Below are positions 54,839-64,000 of a stretch of DNA of 64,000 nucleotides, piece by piece; the first letter of the stretch is position 1, and the number at the start of each line of letters is the position of its first letter. Below the pieces are notes generated by a model that did not search any database, was not told the DNA's origin, and was given only the letters and a program-made list of their open reading frames with translations. This DNA is from Butyrivibrio sp. X503. GTDB lineage: Bacteria > Bacillota > Clostridia > Lachnospirales > Lachnospiraceae. Location of the stretch: the NCBI RefSeq assembly GCF_003625475.1, contig NZ_RAIQ01000005.1, positions 62,001-126,000 of the forward strand, written 5' to 3'. The translations under genes were made by a program, and so were the position numbers.

Positions 54839-57535
54839 ATGGACATTGTTTTAAAAATTAAGGAAGAGCTTAAAGTAGAAAAATGGCAGGTAGAAGCTGC
54901 GATAAAGCTTATTGATGAGGGAAATACGATTCCCTTCATTTCACGATACAGAAAGGAGGTTACGGGCTCACTTAACGACGAGCAGCTTCGTAACCTTGAT
55001 GAGAGACTTAAGTATTTAAGAGGACTTGAGGAGAGAAGAGAGCAGGTTCTTGCATCCATTGAGGAGCAGGACAAGATGACCGACGAGCTCAGAGCCAAGA
55101 TTGTTGCGGCTGAGACCATGGTTGCGATCGAGGATCTCTATCTTCCTTACAGACCAAAGAGAAAGACAAGAGCAAGCGTGGCAAGAGAAAAGGGACTTGA
55201 AGGGCTGTCCGACATCATCCTTGCACAGGAAACGACCAAGACACTTGAAGAAGAGGCTGAAAGCTTCGTTGATGCAGAGAAAGGTGTCGAGACGGTGGGC
55301 GACGCCATTCAGGGTGCGATGGACATTATCGCCGAGGATGTTTCCGACAACGCGGACTATCGTACATATATAAGAGAAGCTACTATGGAGCACGGACTCC
55401 TTACAAGTAAGGCCAAGGACGAGAAGGCTGAGAGCGTTTATGAGATGTACTACGGCTACGAAGAGCCGATCAGCAAGGTGCTCGGCCACAGAATCCTTGC
55501 GCTCAACAGAGGTGAGGCAGAGAAGTTCCTCGTTGTTAAGATTGAGGCTCCCGAGGAGCAGATCCTCAGATTCCTTGAGACCAAGCTTATCAAGAACGAG
55601 AATCCCGCAACTACAGATGTGTTAAAAGAGATCGCGCAGGATGCGTACGAAAGACTTATTGCGCCTGCGATTGAGCGTGATATCAGAAATGAGCTTACGG
55701 AAAAAGCCGAGGACGGCGCTATAACCGTATTTGGTAAGAACTTAACTCAGCTTCTCATGGCACCTCCTATCGTAGGAAAGACCGTACTTGGTTGGGACCC
55801 TGCGTTCAGAACGGGATGTAAGCTTGCTATCGTTGATGCTACGGGTAAGGTCCTTGATACCAAGGTTATTTATCCCACAGCGCCTCAGAACAAGGTTGAA
55901 GAAGCCAAGGCTGAGCTTAAAAAGCTCATTGATAAATATGATGTAGATCTTATTTCTGTCGGAAACGGAACTGCTTCAAGAGAGTCTGAGCAGGTAATCG
56001 TAGAGCTGATAAAAGAGCTCTCTAAGCCCGTTCAGTATGTTATCGTTAATGAGGCCGGTGCTTCCGTTTATTCCGCAAGTAAGCTCGCAACCGAGGAGTT
56101 CCCTCAGTTTGACGTTGGACAAAGAAGTGCGGCTTCCATAGCAAGAAGACTTCAGGATCCTCTTGCGGAGCTTGTTAAGATCGATCCCAAGTCAATCGGT
56201 GTCGGTCAGTACCAGCATGACATGAACCAGAAGAAGCTCGGCGAGACCCTTGAAGGTGTCGTTGAAGACTGTGTTAACAAGGTCGGAGTAGACCTTAATA
56301 CTGCGTCCGCTCCACTTCTTCAGTATATTTCCGGAATTTCCAAAGTGATCGCCAAGAACATCGTCGATTACAGAGAAGAAAACGGTAAGTTCAAGAACAG
56401 AGGAGAGCTGTTAAACGTTCCTAAGCTCGGACCAAAGGCGTATGAGCAGTGCGCGGGATTCCTTAGGATCGCAGACGGTGACAATCCGCTTGATGCCACC
56501 AGCGTTCATCCCGAGTCATATGATGCTACTTTGAAGCTCATGGACAAGCTAGGAATAACATTTGACGATGTGCGCGCAGCGCAGAAGAACGCTGCCAAGG
56601 CAGTTCTTGAAAAGCCCGCGGTAAAAGCAGAGAAGCCTGCACCCAAGAAAAAGCCCAAGCAGGTAGTTATCAGAAATACCAATACCGCTATGGGAGCGGC
56701 TCTCGCAGCAGCTCTTGCGGGAAGTGATCTTGCGGTTGTTGATGATGCTAAGGCAGTTGCTAACGGCGGAAAAGGCGGCGCTAAGAGCGGCGTGGCTGAC
56801 ACCGGAGCAGCATCGGGAAGCGCAGCCGGAGCCTCGGCGGCATCTCTTTCACACAAGATCACAGAGAATGAGAAAAAGAAATTATCAGAGGAGCTTGGAA
56901 TAGGTGAGATCACTCTTACAGATATCCTTAGCGAGCTTGAGAAACCTTCAAGAGATCCTCGTGAGAATATGCCTGCACCCATTCTTAGAAGTGATGTCCT
57001 TGACATGAAGGACTTAAAACCCGGAATGGTGCTCAAAGGAACAGTTCGTAACGTTATCGACTTTGGTTGCTTCGTTGATATCGGAGTTCACCAGGACGGA
57101 CTTGTTCATATCTCTCATATAACAGACAGATATATCAAGCATCCGCTTGAAGCAGTGAGCGTAGGCGACATTGTAGACGTTCAGGTGCTTGATGTTGAGG
57201 TTGATAAAAAGAGAATCTCTCTTACCATGAAGATCGGCGATCCCGCACGTGTGGCGGCAGAAGCAGAAGCCAAGAGAGCGGCACGCGGAGCAGCCGATGC
57301 AGCTAGAGCAGCCGAGCGAAAGGCAAGAGAGGAAGAAGCCAAGGCTGCCAAGAAAGCAGCAAGAGCCACTTCGCCTGTAAAGAGAACCGTGACGAAGAGC
57401 ACAGCCGGAACGACGACAGCAAGCGCATCGAAGCCCGCTTCAAGCACGGCAACCGCGACAGCTGACGGTGCGGCACCTGCAAAGAAGTTCAAGAAGAAGG
57501 GCATCGTTATATTTAAAGGCAACGCGAACGATTGA
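54839..57535 (+). CDS. tex: Tex-family RNA-binding protein with extra low-complexity segments
   Basis: Cytoplasmic nucleic-acid-binding protein of the Tex/YhgF family. The start is the ATG after AAGAGG; an earlier ATG at 54818 lacks a site. The 898 residues contain the Tex N-domain (1-310), a YqgF-like domain (about 318-440, GWDPAFRTGCKLAIVD), helix-hairpin-helix repeats (about 498-545, NVPKLGPKAYEQCAGF) and an S1 domain (about 730-800, VRNVIDFGCFVDIG). Usual Tex proteins have 720-780 residues; here an Ala/Lys/Gly-rich insert (about 587-697) lies between HhH and S1, and an Ala/Lys/Thr-rich tail of about 100 residues follows S1. These may be disordered RNA-binding tails. Confidence 0.93.
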   Translation: MDIVLKIKEELKVEKWQVEAAIKLIDEGNTIPFISRYRKEVTGSLNDEQLRNLDERLKYLRGLEERREQVLASIEEQDKMTDELRAKIVAAETMVAIEDLYLPYRPKRKTRASVAREKGLEGLSDIILAQETTKTLEEEAESFVDAEKGVETVGDAIQGAMDIIAEDVSDNADYRTYIREATMEHGLLTSKAKDEKAESVYEMYYGYEEPISKVLGHRILALNRGEAEKFLVVKIEAPEEQILRFLETKLIKNENPATTDVLKEIAQDAYERLIAPAIERDIRNELTEKAEDGAITVFGKNLTQLLMAPPIVGKTVLGWDPAFRTGCKLAIVDATGKVLDTKVIYPTAPQNKVEEAKAELKKLIDKYDVDLISVGNGTASRESEQVIVELIKELSKPVQYVIVNEAGASVYSASKLATEEFPQFDVGQRSAASIARRLQDPLAELVKIDPKSIGVGQYQHDMNQKKLGETLEGVVEDCVNKVGVDLNTASAPLLQYISGISKVIAKNIVDYREENGKFKNRGELLNVPKLGPKAYEQCAGFLRIADGDNPLDATSVHPESYDATLKLMDKLGITFDDVRAAQKNAAKAVLEKPAVKAEKPAPKKKPKQVVIRNTNTAMGAALAAALAGSDLAVVDDAKAVANGGKGGAKSGVADTGAASGSAAGASAASLSHKITENEKKKLSEELGIGEITLTDILSELEKPSRDPRENMPAPILRSDVLDMKDLKPGMVLKGTVRNVIDFGCFVDIGVHQDGLVHISHITDRYIKHPLEAVSVGDIVDVQVLDVEVDKKRISLTMKIGDPARVAAEAEAKRAARGAADAARAAERKAREEEAKAAKKAARATSPVKRTVTKSTAGTTTASASKPASSTATATADGAAPAKKFKKKGIVIFKGNAND

Positions 57536-57547
57536 TCAAACGCTTAT

Positions 57548-57576
57548 CGGTCGGCTTATGCCGACCGAGTTATTGT
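57548..57576 (+). terminator. Hairpin after tex
   Basis: CGGTCGGC / GCCGACCG perfect 8-bp stem, TTAT loop, then AGTTATTG. The weak T-run makes termination only partial or regulatory. Confidence 0.55.
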
Positions 57577-57596
57577 AAAAGGAAGGATAATTGGGG

Positions 57597-59486
57597 ATGA
57601 AAACAATTGAACAAAGACTTAAAGAGATAAAGAGGATTGCTATAGGCTTTTTCATTGTGGGAATAGCCATGGTAATCTTTTTTGTTATAAATAAGGGAAA
57701 CAAAAAAAGCGAAGATGGACAAAACGGCGGTTATATAGAAGGTCAGGAAATAGTAGCCGGAGAATATGAAATAGATTCGAAAGGAAATATACTGAGGGCC
57801 GTGAAATCTGAATCAGACGCAGAGGAAACGGATAGAACTGAATATGTTGAATCCTTTGATGATATAGATTTCAAACTTCCATATAAGAGAAATAATAATG
57901 CCTTATCGGCTAAAGAAGGGGTATTAGCAAAACTGGTTTACTTCCTTTCTGATGAGTGGATTAGTGATAAGAGTTATTATCCTGATTATTCGATTATAGA
58001 AGAAGGATTGATTGTTCTTTTTGATCCGGCAGAAGGTCAATACGGAATAACAGATGGCAAAGGTCAATGGATAGTGGAGCCTTCTTTTTATAATTGGGAA
58101 GGGGTATTGTCGTCGTATGAGTATCTTAAAGAAGAAGGTTTGATTCTTATAAAAAGGGGGGAAGACGACGCATTAGTAGATCTAGAGGGAAATTGGATAC
58201 TGGAGCCCTACACATTTTATCCGTTTGTTCATGTTTATGGATCAAGAATTGTATTCGGAATTAATTCCGAAGATTACGATGAAAAAGGTGATCAAATAAT
58301 AATGTGTGGAGTCTGTGATCTCAACGGAAATATCATTATAGAACCAAAGTATTATGATATAGATTGTTTTGCCATGCAGGATGAAAGGATATGTACAAAA
58401 GATTTTGCAGGGGAGTACAGATTATTTGATTTTGATGGAAATGATATTCTTAATTCCGGATATAAAAATATAGAGATAGGATACAATAAAGAACCTGAGA
58501 ATAAAATTTTTTATATAATTCAGGACAACGATGGAAAGTTCTTTACATGTGATAAAGATGGGAATGAACTATCACCTGAAAAATACGATGGACTGACCAA
58601 AATTGGAAACGGAAGAATGATTGCGGAAGTGGATGGAAAGAAAGGAATCATTGATTCGGAAGGTAATGCCATACTTGAAATAAAATATAAGGATATATAT
58701 AAAAATAAAGGAAATGACAATACTGAAGATGTATATACCATAACCACCATGGATGGTGAAATAGGGGCGTTTTCATTGGGGGATGCAATGATCATGGAGC
58801 CTCAGGGGAAGGGTACAACAAACAAGGAGTACCGGTATCATTACGATTATCAGAATGACGTAATTTATTATGACAGAGGTGATGGATTTTATGTTGTTTT
58901 GAGAGAGGGAAAAGAACCGTTGCAGATTGAGTGTGATGGATTATCAATTACAAGTGACGGATTCATATTATTATACGACAAATTGGCTTACGGAAAACAA
59001 TATTATTTAATGGATCCGGATGGCAATATGATATACGCCGATGGGGCTAAAACAATAGTAGAGGGCTATGTGGATGACAAGCTTTATCTTATAGTTGAAG
59101 AGCAATCAGACAAGGGAGACATATATAAATTTATAAGCGACAAAGAAGTGAAATTTGAGTGCCTTGCAAAAAACATGAAAGTTAAACCAGAGAAAATGGA
59201 AGGAATATATCCGGTTTGTAACGAAGATGGGTTATTCGGAGTGGTTAATTGTAAGGGCGAGTTGGTGCTTGGATATGAATATAAAGATATAGAAGTAGAA
59301 AAACGGCATAATCACGATACAGATACGGAACGTACAATGATAATCGCAAAAACTGTCGACGATAAGTATGGAATAATGAATGATAAATTTGAGTGGATAT
59401 ATGAACCGCAATTCTCTTTTGTAGATGTGATTGGTGTTGATAGTTTTATAGTGGAATTATCCGATGGGCAGGTGATACAGAAATGA
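57597..59486 (+). CDS. Single-helix anchored WG-repeat protein
   Basis: Function unknown. The 629 residues start at ATG after AAAAGGAAGG. One membrane helix (about 13-31, IAIGFFIVGIAMVIFFVIN) is followed by an acidic outside region with clear WG repeats: YGITDGKGQWIVEPSF, ALVDLEGNWILEPY, GVCDLNGNIIIEPKYYDI, KGIIDSEGNAILEIKYKDI, FGVVNCKGELVLGYEYKDI and KYGIMNDKFEWIYEPQF. Such repeats are thought to form beta-propeller-like folds for binding. The next gene overlaps its stop by four bases (ATGA). It looks like the repeat half of the paralogues at 44.9-50 kb. Confidence 0.87.
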   Translation: MKTIEQRLKEIKRIAIGFFIVGIAMVIFFVINKGNKKSEDGQNGGYIEGQEIVAGEYEIDSKGNILRAVKSESDAEETDRTEYVESFDDIDFKLPYKRNNNALSAKEGVLAKLVYFLSDEWISDKSYYPDYSIIEEGLIVLFDPAEGQYGITDGKGQWIVEPSFYNWEGVLSSYEYLKEEGLILIKRGEDDALVDLEGNWILEPYTFYPFVHVYGSRIVFGINSEDYDEKGDQIIMCGVCDLNGNIIIEPKYYDIDCFAMQDERICTKDFAGEYRLFDFDGNDILNSGYKNIEIGYNKEPENKIFYIIQDNDGKFFTCDKDGNELSPEKYDGLTKIGNGRMIAEVDGKKGIIDSEGNAILEIKYKDIYKNKGNDNTEDVYTITTMDGEIGAFSLGDAMIMEPQGKGTTNKEYRYHYDYQNDVIYYDRGDGFYVVLREGKEPLQIECDGLSITSDGFILLYDKLAYGKQYYLMDPDGNMIYADGAKTIVEGYVDDKLYLIVEEQSDKGDIYKFISDKEVKFECLAKNMKVKPEKMEGIYPVCNEDGLFGVVNCKGELVLGYEYKDIEVEKRHNHDTDTERTMIIAKTVDDKYGIMNDKFEWIYEPQFSFVDVIGVDSFIVELSDGQVIQK

Positions 59487-60118
59487 AAAAGATAGATAAA
59501 TATATAAGCTATGCGCCTATTATTTATGGGCTATACTTACCTTTTAATTTTTATGTTCATATATTTGAGGCTTACACGGGAAGGTTCAGTCCCATAGCAA
59601 TGAATATACTGGATTTTATCAGGATTTTTGTTATTGCAGCTTTTTCATATTATTTGATCAAATCATATGCTGTTTTGGAATATGAAAAGAATAATGAATA
59701 TGGTTTGAAGGAGTATGATCCCGCTAAGCTTCTTATGATTTTTGCGGGGGTTTCCTTTTTGGAGCTGATCTATAATATTGCTATGTCCGGTTCATACATG
59801 CCCGGCTCCAATGAAAATGTAAATATCATTATCTGCGTGTTTCTGATTATTCAATACATATTGGAAACCATAGTTTTCTTAATTATTAGCGGAAGGTATA
59901 ATGGGGGTATAATGTTTGGATGGATAGCCGCAAACCTTGTTTTGATTGTTGTGACTGTTCGCACAGCGATGGATCCGTATGAAGGATTTGGTTTTGGCGT
60001 AATATTACTCTTGTTTGTGGTAAGACATGTTTGTAAAGCATGGATTATTTACGAACATACCAAAAATGATCCGGAGTTTAAATTAAGACTTATACCTTTT
60101 TCGAAAAAAGATAAGTAA
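59483..60118 (+). CDS. Multi-helix membrane protein partnering the WG-repeat protein
   Basis: The 211 residues have six hydrophobic segments and short loops. Order and sequence resemble the membrane part of the 44.9-50 kb paralogues: FNFYVHIFEAY compared with FNFLNLFLHVF, then NILDFIRIFVIAAFSYYLIK, and FLELIYNIAMSGSYMP compared with ILELLISVINCSLKLVP. It ends with FKLRLIPFSKKDK. Its start overlaps the stop of the WG-repeat gene, so the two products are probably made in matched amounts and may form a complex. AT-rich codons like the other members. Confidence 0.82.
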   Translation: MKKIDKYISYAPIIYGLYLPFNFYVHIFEAYTGRFSPIAMNILDFIRIFVIAAFSYYLIKSYAVLEYEKNNEYGLKEYDPAKLLMIFAGVSFLELIYNIAMSGSYMPGSNENVNIIICVFLIIQYILETIVFLIISGRYNGGIMFGWIAANLVLIVVTVRTAMDPYEGFGFGVILLLFVVRHVCKAWIIYEHTKNDPEFKLRLIPFSKKDK

Positions 60119-60253
60119 CAATAATTAGGTAGTACACAGCAAAAACTGGAGTGAATGCCAAGGGGAATATAGTTATAATAAACGTATAATTTTGAGACAG
60201 TATGTCAGCGACCTGAGGTGGGGCGCTTGTATATTTAATTTAGGAGGGTACAC

Positions 60254-61723
60254 ATGCTTTATATTGGAGTAGATTTGGGAACATCATCCGTTAAGCTCGT
60301 GCTTATGGATGAGACAGGTAAGATTCACGGAACAACATCAAGGGAGTACAAGCTTTACTTCCCTCAGCCCGGTTGGTCAGAGCAGGAGCCTGCTGACTGG
60401 TACAACGAGGCAATCGCGGGACTTAAGGATCTCCTTAAGGATGTTGATAAATCACAGGTTAAGGGTATCAGCTTCGGCGGACAGATGCACGGCCTCGTAA
60501 TTCTTGATGAGAATGACAACGTTATCCGTCCCGCAATTCTTTGGAACGACGGAAGAACACAGAAGCAGGTTGATTATCTCAACAACGAGATCGGAAAAGA
60601 GACTCTTTCCAAGTACACTGCAAATATCGCGTTCGCAGGCTTCACAGCCCCCAAGATCCTTTGGGTAAAAGAGAATGAGCCCGAGAACTTCAAGAAAATC
60701 AAGAAGATAATGCTTCCCAAGGATTATCTTGCATATAAGTTATCAGGAACATTCTGTACAGATTATTCTGATGCTTCAGGAATGCTTCTTTTGGACGTAC
60801 AGAATCGTAAGTGGTCAAAAGAGATGTGTGATATCTGCGGAATCACAGAGGATATGCTTCCTCAGCTCTTTGACAGCTTTGAAAAGGTTGGTCAGCTTAA
60901 GGCTGAGCTTGCTTCAGAGCTTGGACTTAGCACAGACGTAGTTATCGCAGCAGGCGCCGGCGACAATGCGGCAGCAGCTGTAGGTACGGGAACAGTTGGA
61001 AACAACAAGTGCAACATTTCACTTGGAACCAGCGGAACAATCTTCATGTCATCCGACAGCTTTGCGGTAGACAGCAACAACGCTCTTCATTCATTCGATC
61101 ATGCCGACGGACATTTCCATCTCATGGGATGCATGCTCAGCGCAGCAAGCTGCAATAAGTGGTGGATGGATGAGATCCTCAAGACCAAGGATTACGCAGA
61201 TGAGCAGAAGGGAATCGAGAAGCTTGGTGAGAACCATGTATTCTTCCTTCCTTATCTTATGGGTGAGAGATCTCCTTGGAACAATCCTAACGCACGTGCA
61301 ACCTTCACAGGTATCACAATGGATACAACAAGAGAGGATATGACACAGGCTGTTCTTGAAGGTGTTGCATTCGCAACAAGAGATATGTACGAAGTAGCTA
61401 AGAGCATCGGCGTAGCTCCCAAGAGAACAATGATCTGCGGCGGCGGAGCTAAGAGCCCTCTTTGGAGAAAGATGATCGCTAACATCCTCAACGTAGAAGT
61501 AGATGTTCCTTCATGTGAGGAAGGCCCCGGAATGGGCGGTGCAATGCTTGCTATGGTAGCTTGCGGAGCATACAAGACAGTAGAGGAAGCTGCAGCAGCA
61601 ATCGTTAAGGTTGACAAGACAGAGAAGCCCGATCCCGAGCTTGTAGCTAAGTACGAGGCAAGATATCAGCAGTTCAAGAATATCTACCCTGCACTCGCAG
61701 ATACTTTTGATAAGATCATTTGA
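60254..61723 (+). CDS. xylB: Xylulokinase
   Basis: Phosphorylates D-xylulose to xylulose 5-phosphate. FGGY kinase of 489 residues: IGVDLGTSSVKLVLMDE at the start, GGQMHGLVILDE, and CGGGAKSPLWRKMIANI near the C-terminus. Start after AGGAGGGT. It has its own upstream region (60119-60253) and a strong terminator after it, so it is transcribed separately from xylA. Codon use is regular and contrasts with the AT-rich gene before it. Confidence 0.97.
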   Translation: MLYIGVDLGTSSVKLVLMDETGKIHGTTSREYKLYFPQPGWSEQEPADWYNEAIAGLKDLLKDVDKSQVKGISFGGQMHGLVILDENDNVIRPAILWNDGRTQKQVDYLNNEIGKETLSKYTANIAFAGFTAPKILWVKENEPENFKKIKKIMLPKDYLAYKLSGTFCTDYSDASGMLLLDVQNRKWSKEMCDICGITEDMLPQLFDSFEKVGQLKAELASELGLSTDVVIAAGAGDNAAAAVGTGTVGNNKCNISLGTSGTIFMSSDSFAVDSNNALHSFDHADGHFHLMGCMLSAASCNKWWMDEILKTKDYADEQKGIEKLGENHVFFLPYLMGERSPWNNPNARATFTGITMDTTREDMTQAVLEGVAFATRDMYEVAKSIGVAPKRTMICGGGAKSPLWRKMIANILNVEVDVPSCEEGPGMGGAMLAMVACGAYKTVEEAAAAIVKVDKTEKPDPELVAKYEARYQQFKNIYPALADTFDKII

Positions 61724-61737
61724 TGAGTGATATAATC

Positions 61738-61773
61738 AAACCACCACACGTGATGTGTGGTGGTTTTTTATTG
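61738..61773 (+). terminator. Terminator of xylB
   Basis: AAACCACCACAC / GTGTGGTGGTTT perfect 12-bp stem, 5-base loop, T-run. Confidence 0.93.
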
Positions 61774-61814
61774 CAAAAGATTGGAGAATCATAAAAGATT
61801 AATAGAAATAATAT

Positions 61815-63155
61815 ATGAATAGACGAAGCATTTTTTTGATATTACTAATATGTATATTGTGTCTTTCCGGTTGCAGTTTTCAAGCGTCATCCGCGCCGGA
61901 GGCAGAGCAGGCGAATGCAGCCACGGGGAACGACGGAAGCGTTCAGGGGGCATCAGACGCGGGAGTTCAAACATCAGATATATCAGGCAACTCAGTTGTA
62001 TCCATGCAAGCAGCCTCGGTGGAGGTCGCTTCGGCCGAAGCATCACTGGCATCGTCGCCAAAAGAAGATTCTACGACTTTGCAGAAAGAGCAATCTTCCG
62101 ATGTGACCCTACTTATGGTCGGAGATATTCTCCTTCATGAGCCTGTTCAGCGCGTGGCAAAGGATTCCGAGGGCAATTACAACTATGACTTTATCTTCGA
62201 GCACGTTAAGCCTGAGATGCAAGCGGCGGATGTCGCTATTGTAAATCAGGAAGTTATTATCGGCGGTAAGGAACTCGGCGTGTCCGGATATCCGATGTTT
62301 AATGCGCCGTATGAAGCCGGCGATGCGCTCGTTGCGGCGGGAGTTGACGTGGTTTGTCATGCGACGAATCACTCGCTTGATATGGGCAAAAAAGGCATCA
62401 TCAACTGCTATGAATTCTGGAAGCAGCGCTATCCGCAGATAAAAGTTGTCGGGCTTAACGGCTTTGAGTATGAATATGAAAATATAGATATCATCGAGAA
62501 AAACGGCATTAAGATCGCGATCCTTAACTATTCCTACGGCACCAACGGAATAGCTTTTCCCAAGGATATGCCTCATGCTGTAGATATGCTTGAAAAAGAT
62601 AAGGTGGAAAAAGACCTTAAGTATGCGGAAGAAAATGCTGATTTCACGCTTGTAATACCGCACTGGGGAACAGAGTACAATCTCGGAACCGATGCGTATC
62701 AGGAGTACTGGACAGACATTTTCAGAAAAAACGGTGCAGATCTTGTCATCGGCGCGCATCCTCATGTTATTGAACCTGTAGAGATGATTGAGGATGAGAA
62801 CACTGGGATAACCAATAATCACGGCGGCGGAGACATGCTTGTTTATTACTCGCTCGGAAACTTCGTGAGTTGGACATCATCAACGGGCAAAGGCGTTTCC
62901 AACAGAAGCGTCGGAGGAATGGCCAAGGTTACGATAACCAAGAATCCGGCGGGAGAAGCGGTCATCAAAGACCACGAGGTTGAAGCGGTTGTGTGTCACG
63001 AGAGCAGCAAGGAACACGGAGTTACCGTTTATCCGCTTTCGGACTATTCCGAAGACCTGGCTAAGGAAAATGAAATAAAGCTTCAAGACGGCTCTTTTAC
63101 CATGCAATATTGCATAGATCTATGCGATAAAGTCTGGGGGCATAACTGGAGATAA
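61815..63155 (+). CDS. CapA-family lipoprotein (metallophosphatase-like)
   Basis: The 446 residues begin with a lipoprotein signal ending LSGC (C20) and a Ser/Ala/Gln-rich linker to about 95. The domain shows LLMVGDILLHEPVQ, CHATNHSLDMGKKG, VIPHWGTEYNL and VIGAHPHVIEPVE, the conserved His/Asp/Asn set of the PGA_cap (CapA) family related to calcineurin-type phosphatases. The family is named for poly-gamma-glutamate capsule synthesis, but there are no capB or capC genes nearby, so the role here is not known. The ribosome binding site is weak (AT-rich upstream), suggesting low translation. Confidence 0.88.
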   Translation: MNRRSIFLILLICILCLSGCSFQASSAPEAEQANAATGNDGSVQGASDAGVQTSDISGNSVVSMQAASVEVASAEASLASSPKEDSTTLQKEQSSDVTLLMVGDILLHEPVQRVAKDSEGNYNYDFIFEHVKPEMQAADVAIVNQEVIIGGKELGVSGYPMFNAPYEAGDALVAAGVDVVCHATNHSLDMGKKGIINCYEFWKQRYPQIKVVGLNGFEYEYENIDIIEKNGIKIAILNYSYGTNGIAFPKDMPHAVDMLEKDKVEKDLKYAEENADFTLVIPHWGTEYNLGTDAYQEYWTDIFRKNGADLVIGAHPHVIEPVEMIEDENTGITNNHGGGDMLVYYSLGNFVSWTSSTGKGVSNRSVGGMAKVTITKNPAGEAVIKDHEVEAVVCHESSKEHGVTVYPLSDYSEDLAKENEIKLQDGSFTMQYCIDLCDKVWGHNWR

Positions 63156-63318
63156 TGCAGCCAAGCCTGCAAATTCAGGCGGCCAAAGTGATAATTTTTT
63201 CTTATTAGGTACTTTAGAAAAAGATTATCAAAAGAACTATTGCTTTTATTAATCTTATAATGTATTATCATAAACGAATCTAATCCAAACGATAGATTCC
63301 ATAATTATATACGAAGTT

Positions 63319-63488
63319 CTCTTATTCAGAGTGGTGGAGGTACATAGGACCTATGAAGCCACGGCAACCCCTCGAGATGAGGAAGGTGCCAACCTGAGCG
63401 TGCAATTCCGATTACGGACTACGAGCAATAAGAGGATCTGAAAATCAATCAGTTCCGCTTGTTTGTGCACGCAACAAGCGGTTTTTTA
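63319..63488 (+). promoter_or_regulatory. SAM-I (S-box) riboswitch with terminator, upstream of metK
   Basis: P1 stem CTCTTATT (63319-63326) / AATAAGAG (63427-63434) encloses the SAM-I core: AGAGTGGTGGAGG, ATGAAGCCACGGCAACC and GGTGCCAACCTGAGC. It is followed by a perfect terminator stem CCGCTTGT (63455-63462) / ACAAGCGG (63474-63481) and TTTTTT. SAM binding would stabilise P1 and allow termination, so the cell lowers MetK when SAM is abundant. The remainder of 63156-63318 is AT-rich with no gene seen. Confidence 0.96.
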
Positions 63489-63519
63489 ATGCGTGACGGT
63501 ACGCGAGAAAGGAAACATA

Positions 63520-64000
63520 ATGGATAAGTTTATTTTTACATCCGAATCAGTAACAGAGGGACATCCCGATAAGATCTGCGATAACATTTCAGATGCGATC
63601 CTTGATGCTTGCATGGCAGAGGATCCTATGAGCCGTGTAGCTTGCGAGACAGCAACTTGTACAGGTTTCGTTCTCATCACAGGTGAGATCACAACCAAGG
63701 CTCACGTTGATTACGCTAAGATCGCAAGAGAGACAATCAAAGAGATCGGATATGACGATTCAGCTAAGGGCTTCGACGGCAACACATGTGCTGTTTTTGT
63801 CGCTCTTGACCAGCAGTCGGCTGATATCGCTATGGGTGTTGATAAGGCGCTCGAGGCAAGAGAGAATCAGATGACAGATGAGCAGCTTGAGGCAATCGGT
63901 GCCGGCGACCAGGGTATGATGTTCGGTTATGCTACAAACGAGACAGAAGAGTACATGCCTTACGCTATCAGCCTTGCTCACAAGCTTACAAAGAAGCTCA
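63520..64000 (+). CDS. metK: S-adenosylmethionine synthetase, 5' part (runs off window)
   Basis: Makes SAM from methionine and ATP. The first 160 codons are present: [20 protein letters not shown] with the catalytic His/Asp/Lys region at 6-22, VITGEI-like LITGEI, and [14 protein letters not shown], a MetK signature. The start follows GAGAAAGGAAAC and lies 32 bases after the riboswitch's T-run. The 3' end is outside the window. Confidence 0.96.
   Translation, partial: MDKFIFTSESVTEGHPDKICDNISDAILDACMAEDPMSRVACETATCTGFVLITGEITTKAHVDYAKIARETIKEIGYDDSAKGFDGNTCAVFVALDQQSADIAMGVDKALEARENQMTDEQLEAIGAGDQGMMFGYATNETEEYMPYAISLAHKLTKKL

Noticed and set aside
62109-62822. 237-residue minus-strand reading frame
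   Set aside because: Antisense to the CapA-type gene, which has clear family motifs.

Overview
The window is a chromosomal stretch of an anaerobic Firmicute. The gene set points to Lachnospiraceae and most closely to a Butyrivibrio/Pseudobutyrivibrio-like fibre degrader: type III glutamine synthetase beside gltBD, cytoplasmic xylan-oligosaccharide enzymes, GGAGG-type ribosome binding sites, many hairpin-plus-T-run terminators and a SAM-I riboswitch before metK. Genus is inference; no rRNA or tRNA gene was seen.

Layout. 1-7.4 kb: nitrogen assimilation (glnN 3' part, gltB, gltD). 7.5-17 kb: membrane-anchored amidase, chemoreceptor, MgtE Mg2+ transporter with an unusual structured leader, 5'-nucleotidase-type lipoprotein, MerR regulator with an autoregulation-type promoter, small membrane, LysM and secreted proteins. 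17.1-18.9 kb: aspS. 19.1-26.5 kb: complete F-type ATP synthase operon; subunit c has two carboxylates in the ion site, which suggests Na+ coupling. 26.6-36.9 kb: xylan side-chain and oligosaccharide breakdown (SASA esterase, AraC regulator, GH67, GH3, a fucose/arabinose-isomerase-family protein, xylA); xylB lies apart at 60.3 kb and a GH2 enzyme at 51-53 kb. 37-44.8 kb: GH25 lysozyme with wall-binding repeats, UAP1-like nucleotidyltransferase, galE, HtrA protease, ClpX.

44.9-50.0 kb holds three tandem paralogues. Each joins a seven-helix membrane domain to an exported C-terminal region with a repeated MPEWTGL signature and WG-like repeats. At 57.6-60.1 kb two overlapping genes encode what looks like the same two modules as separate proteins. 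I recognise no named function for this family; it is the best candidate here for an undescribed system. Between the two loci lie an orphan carbamate kinase, a GH2-DUF975 minus-strand group with a small HExxH/CxxC protein, and an enlarged Tex protein. The window ends with a CapA-type lipoprotein and the SAM riboswitch plus 5' part of metK.

How the genes fit together: xylo-oligosaccharides imported by the cell would lose acetyl and methylglucuronosyl groups (SASA esterase, GH67), be cut to xylose (GH3) and enter the pentose phosphate pathway through XylA and XylB; ammonium is assimilated through GS-GOGAT; the ATP synthase links this fermentative metabolism to an ion gradient. Coding starts were set by Shine-Dalgarno position where several were possible.
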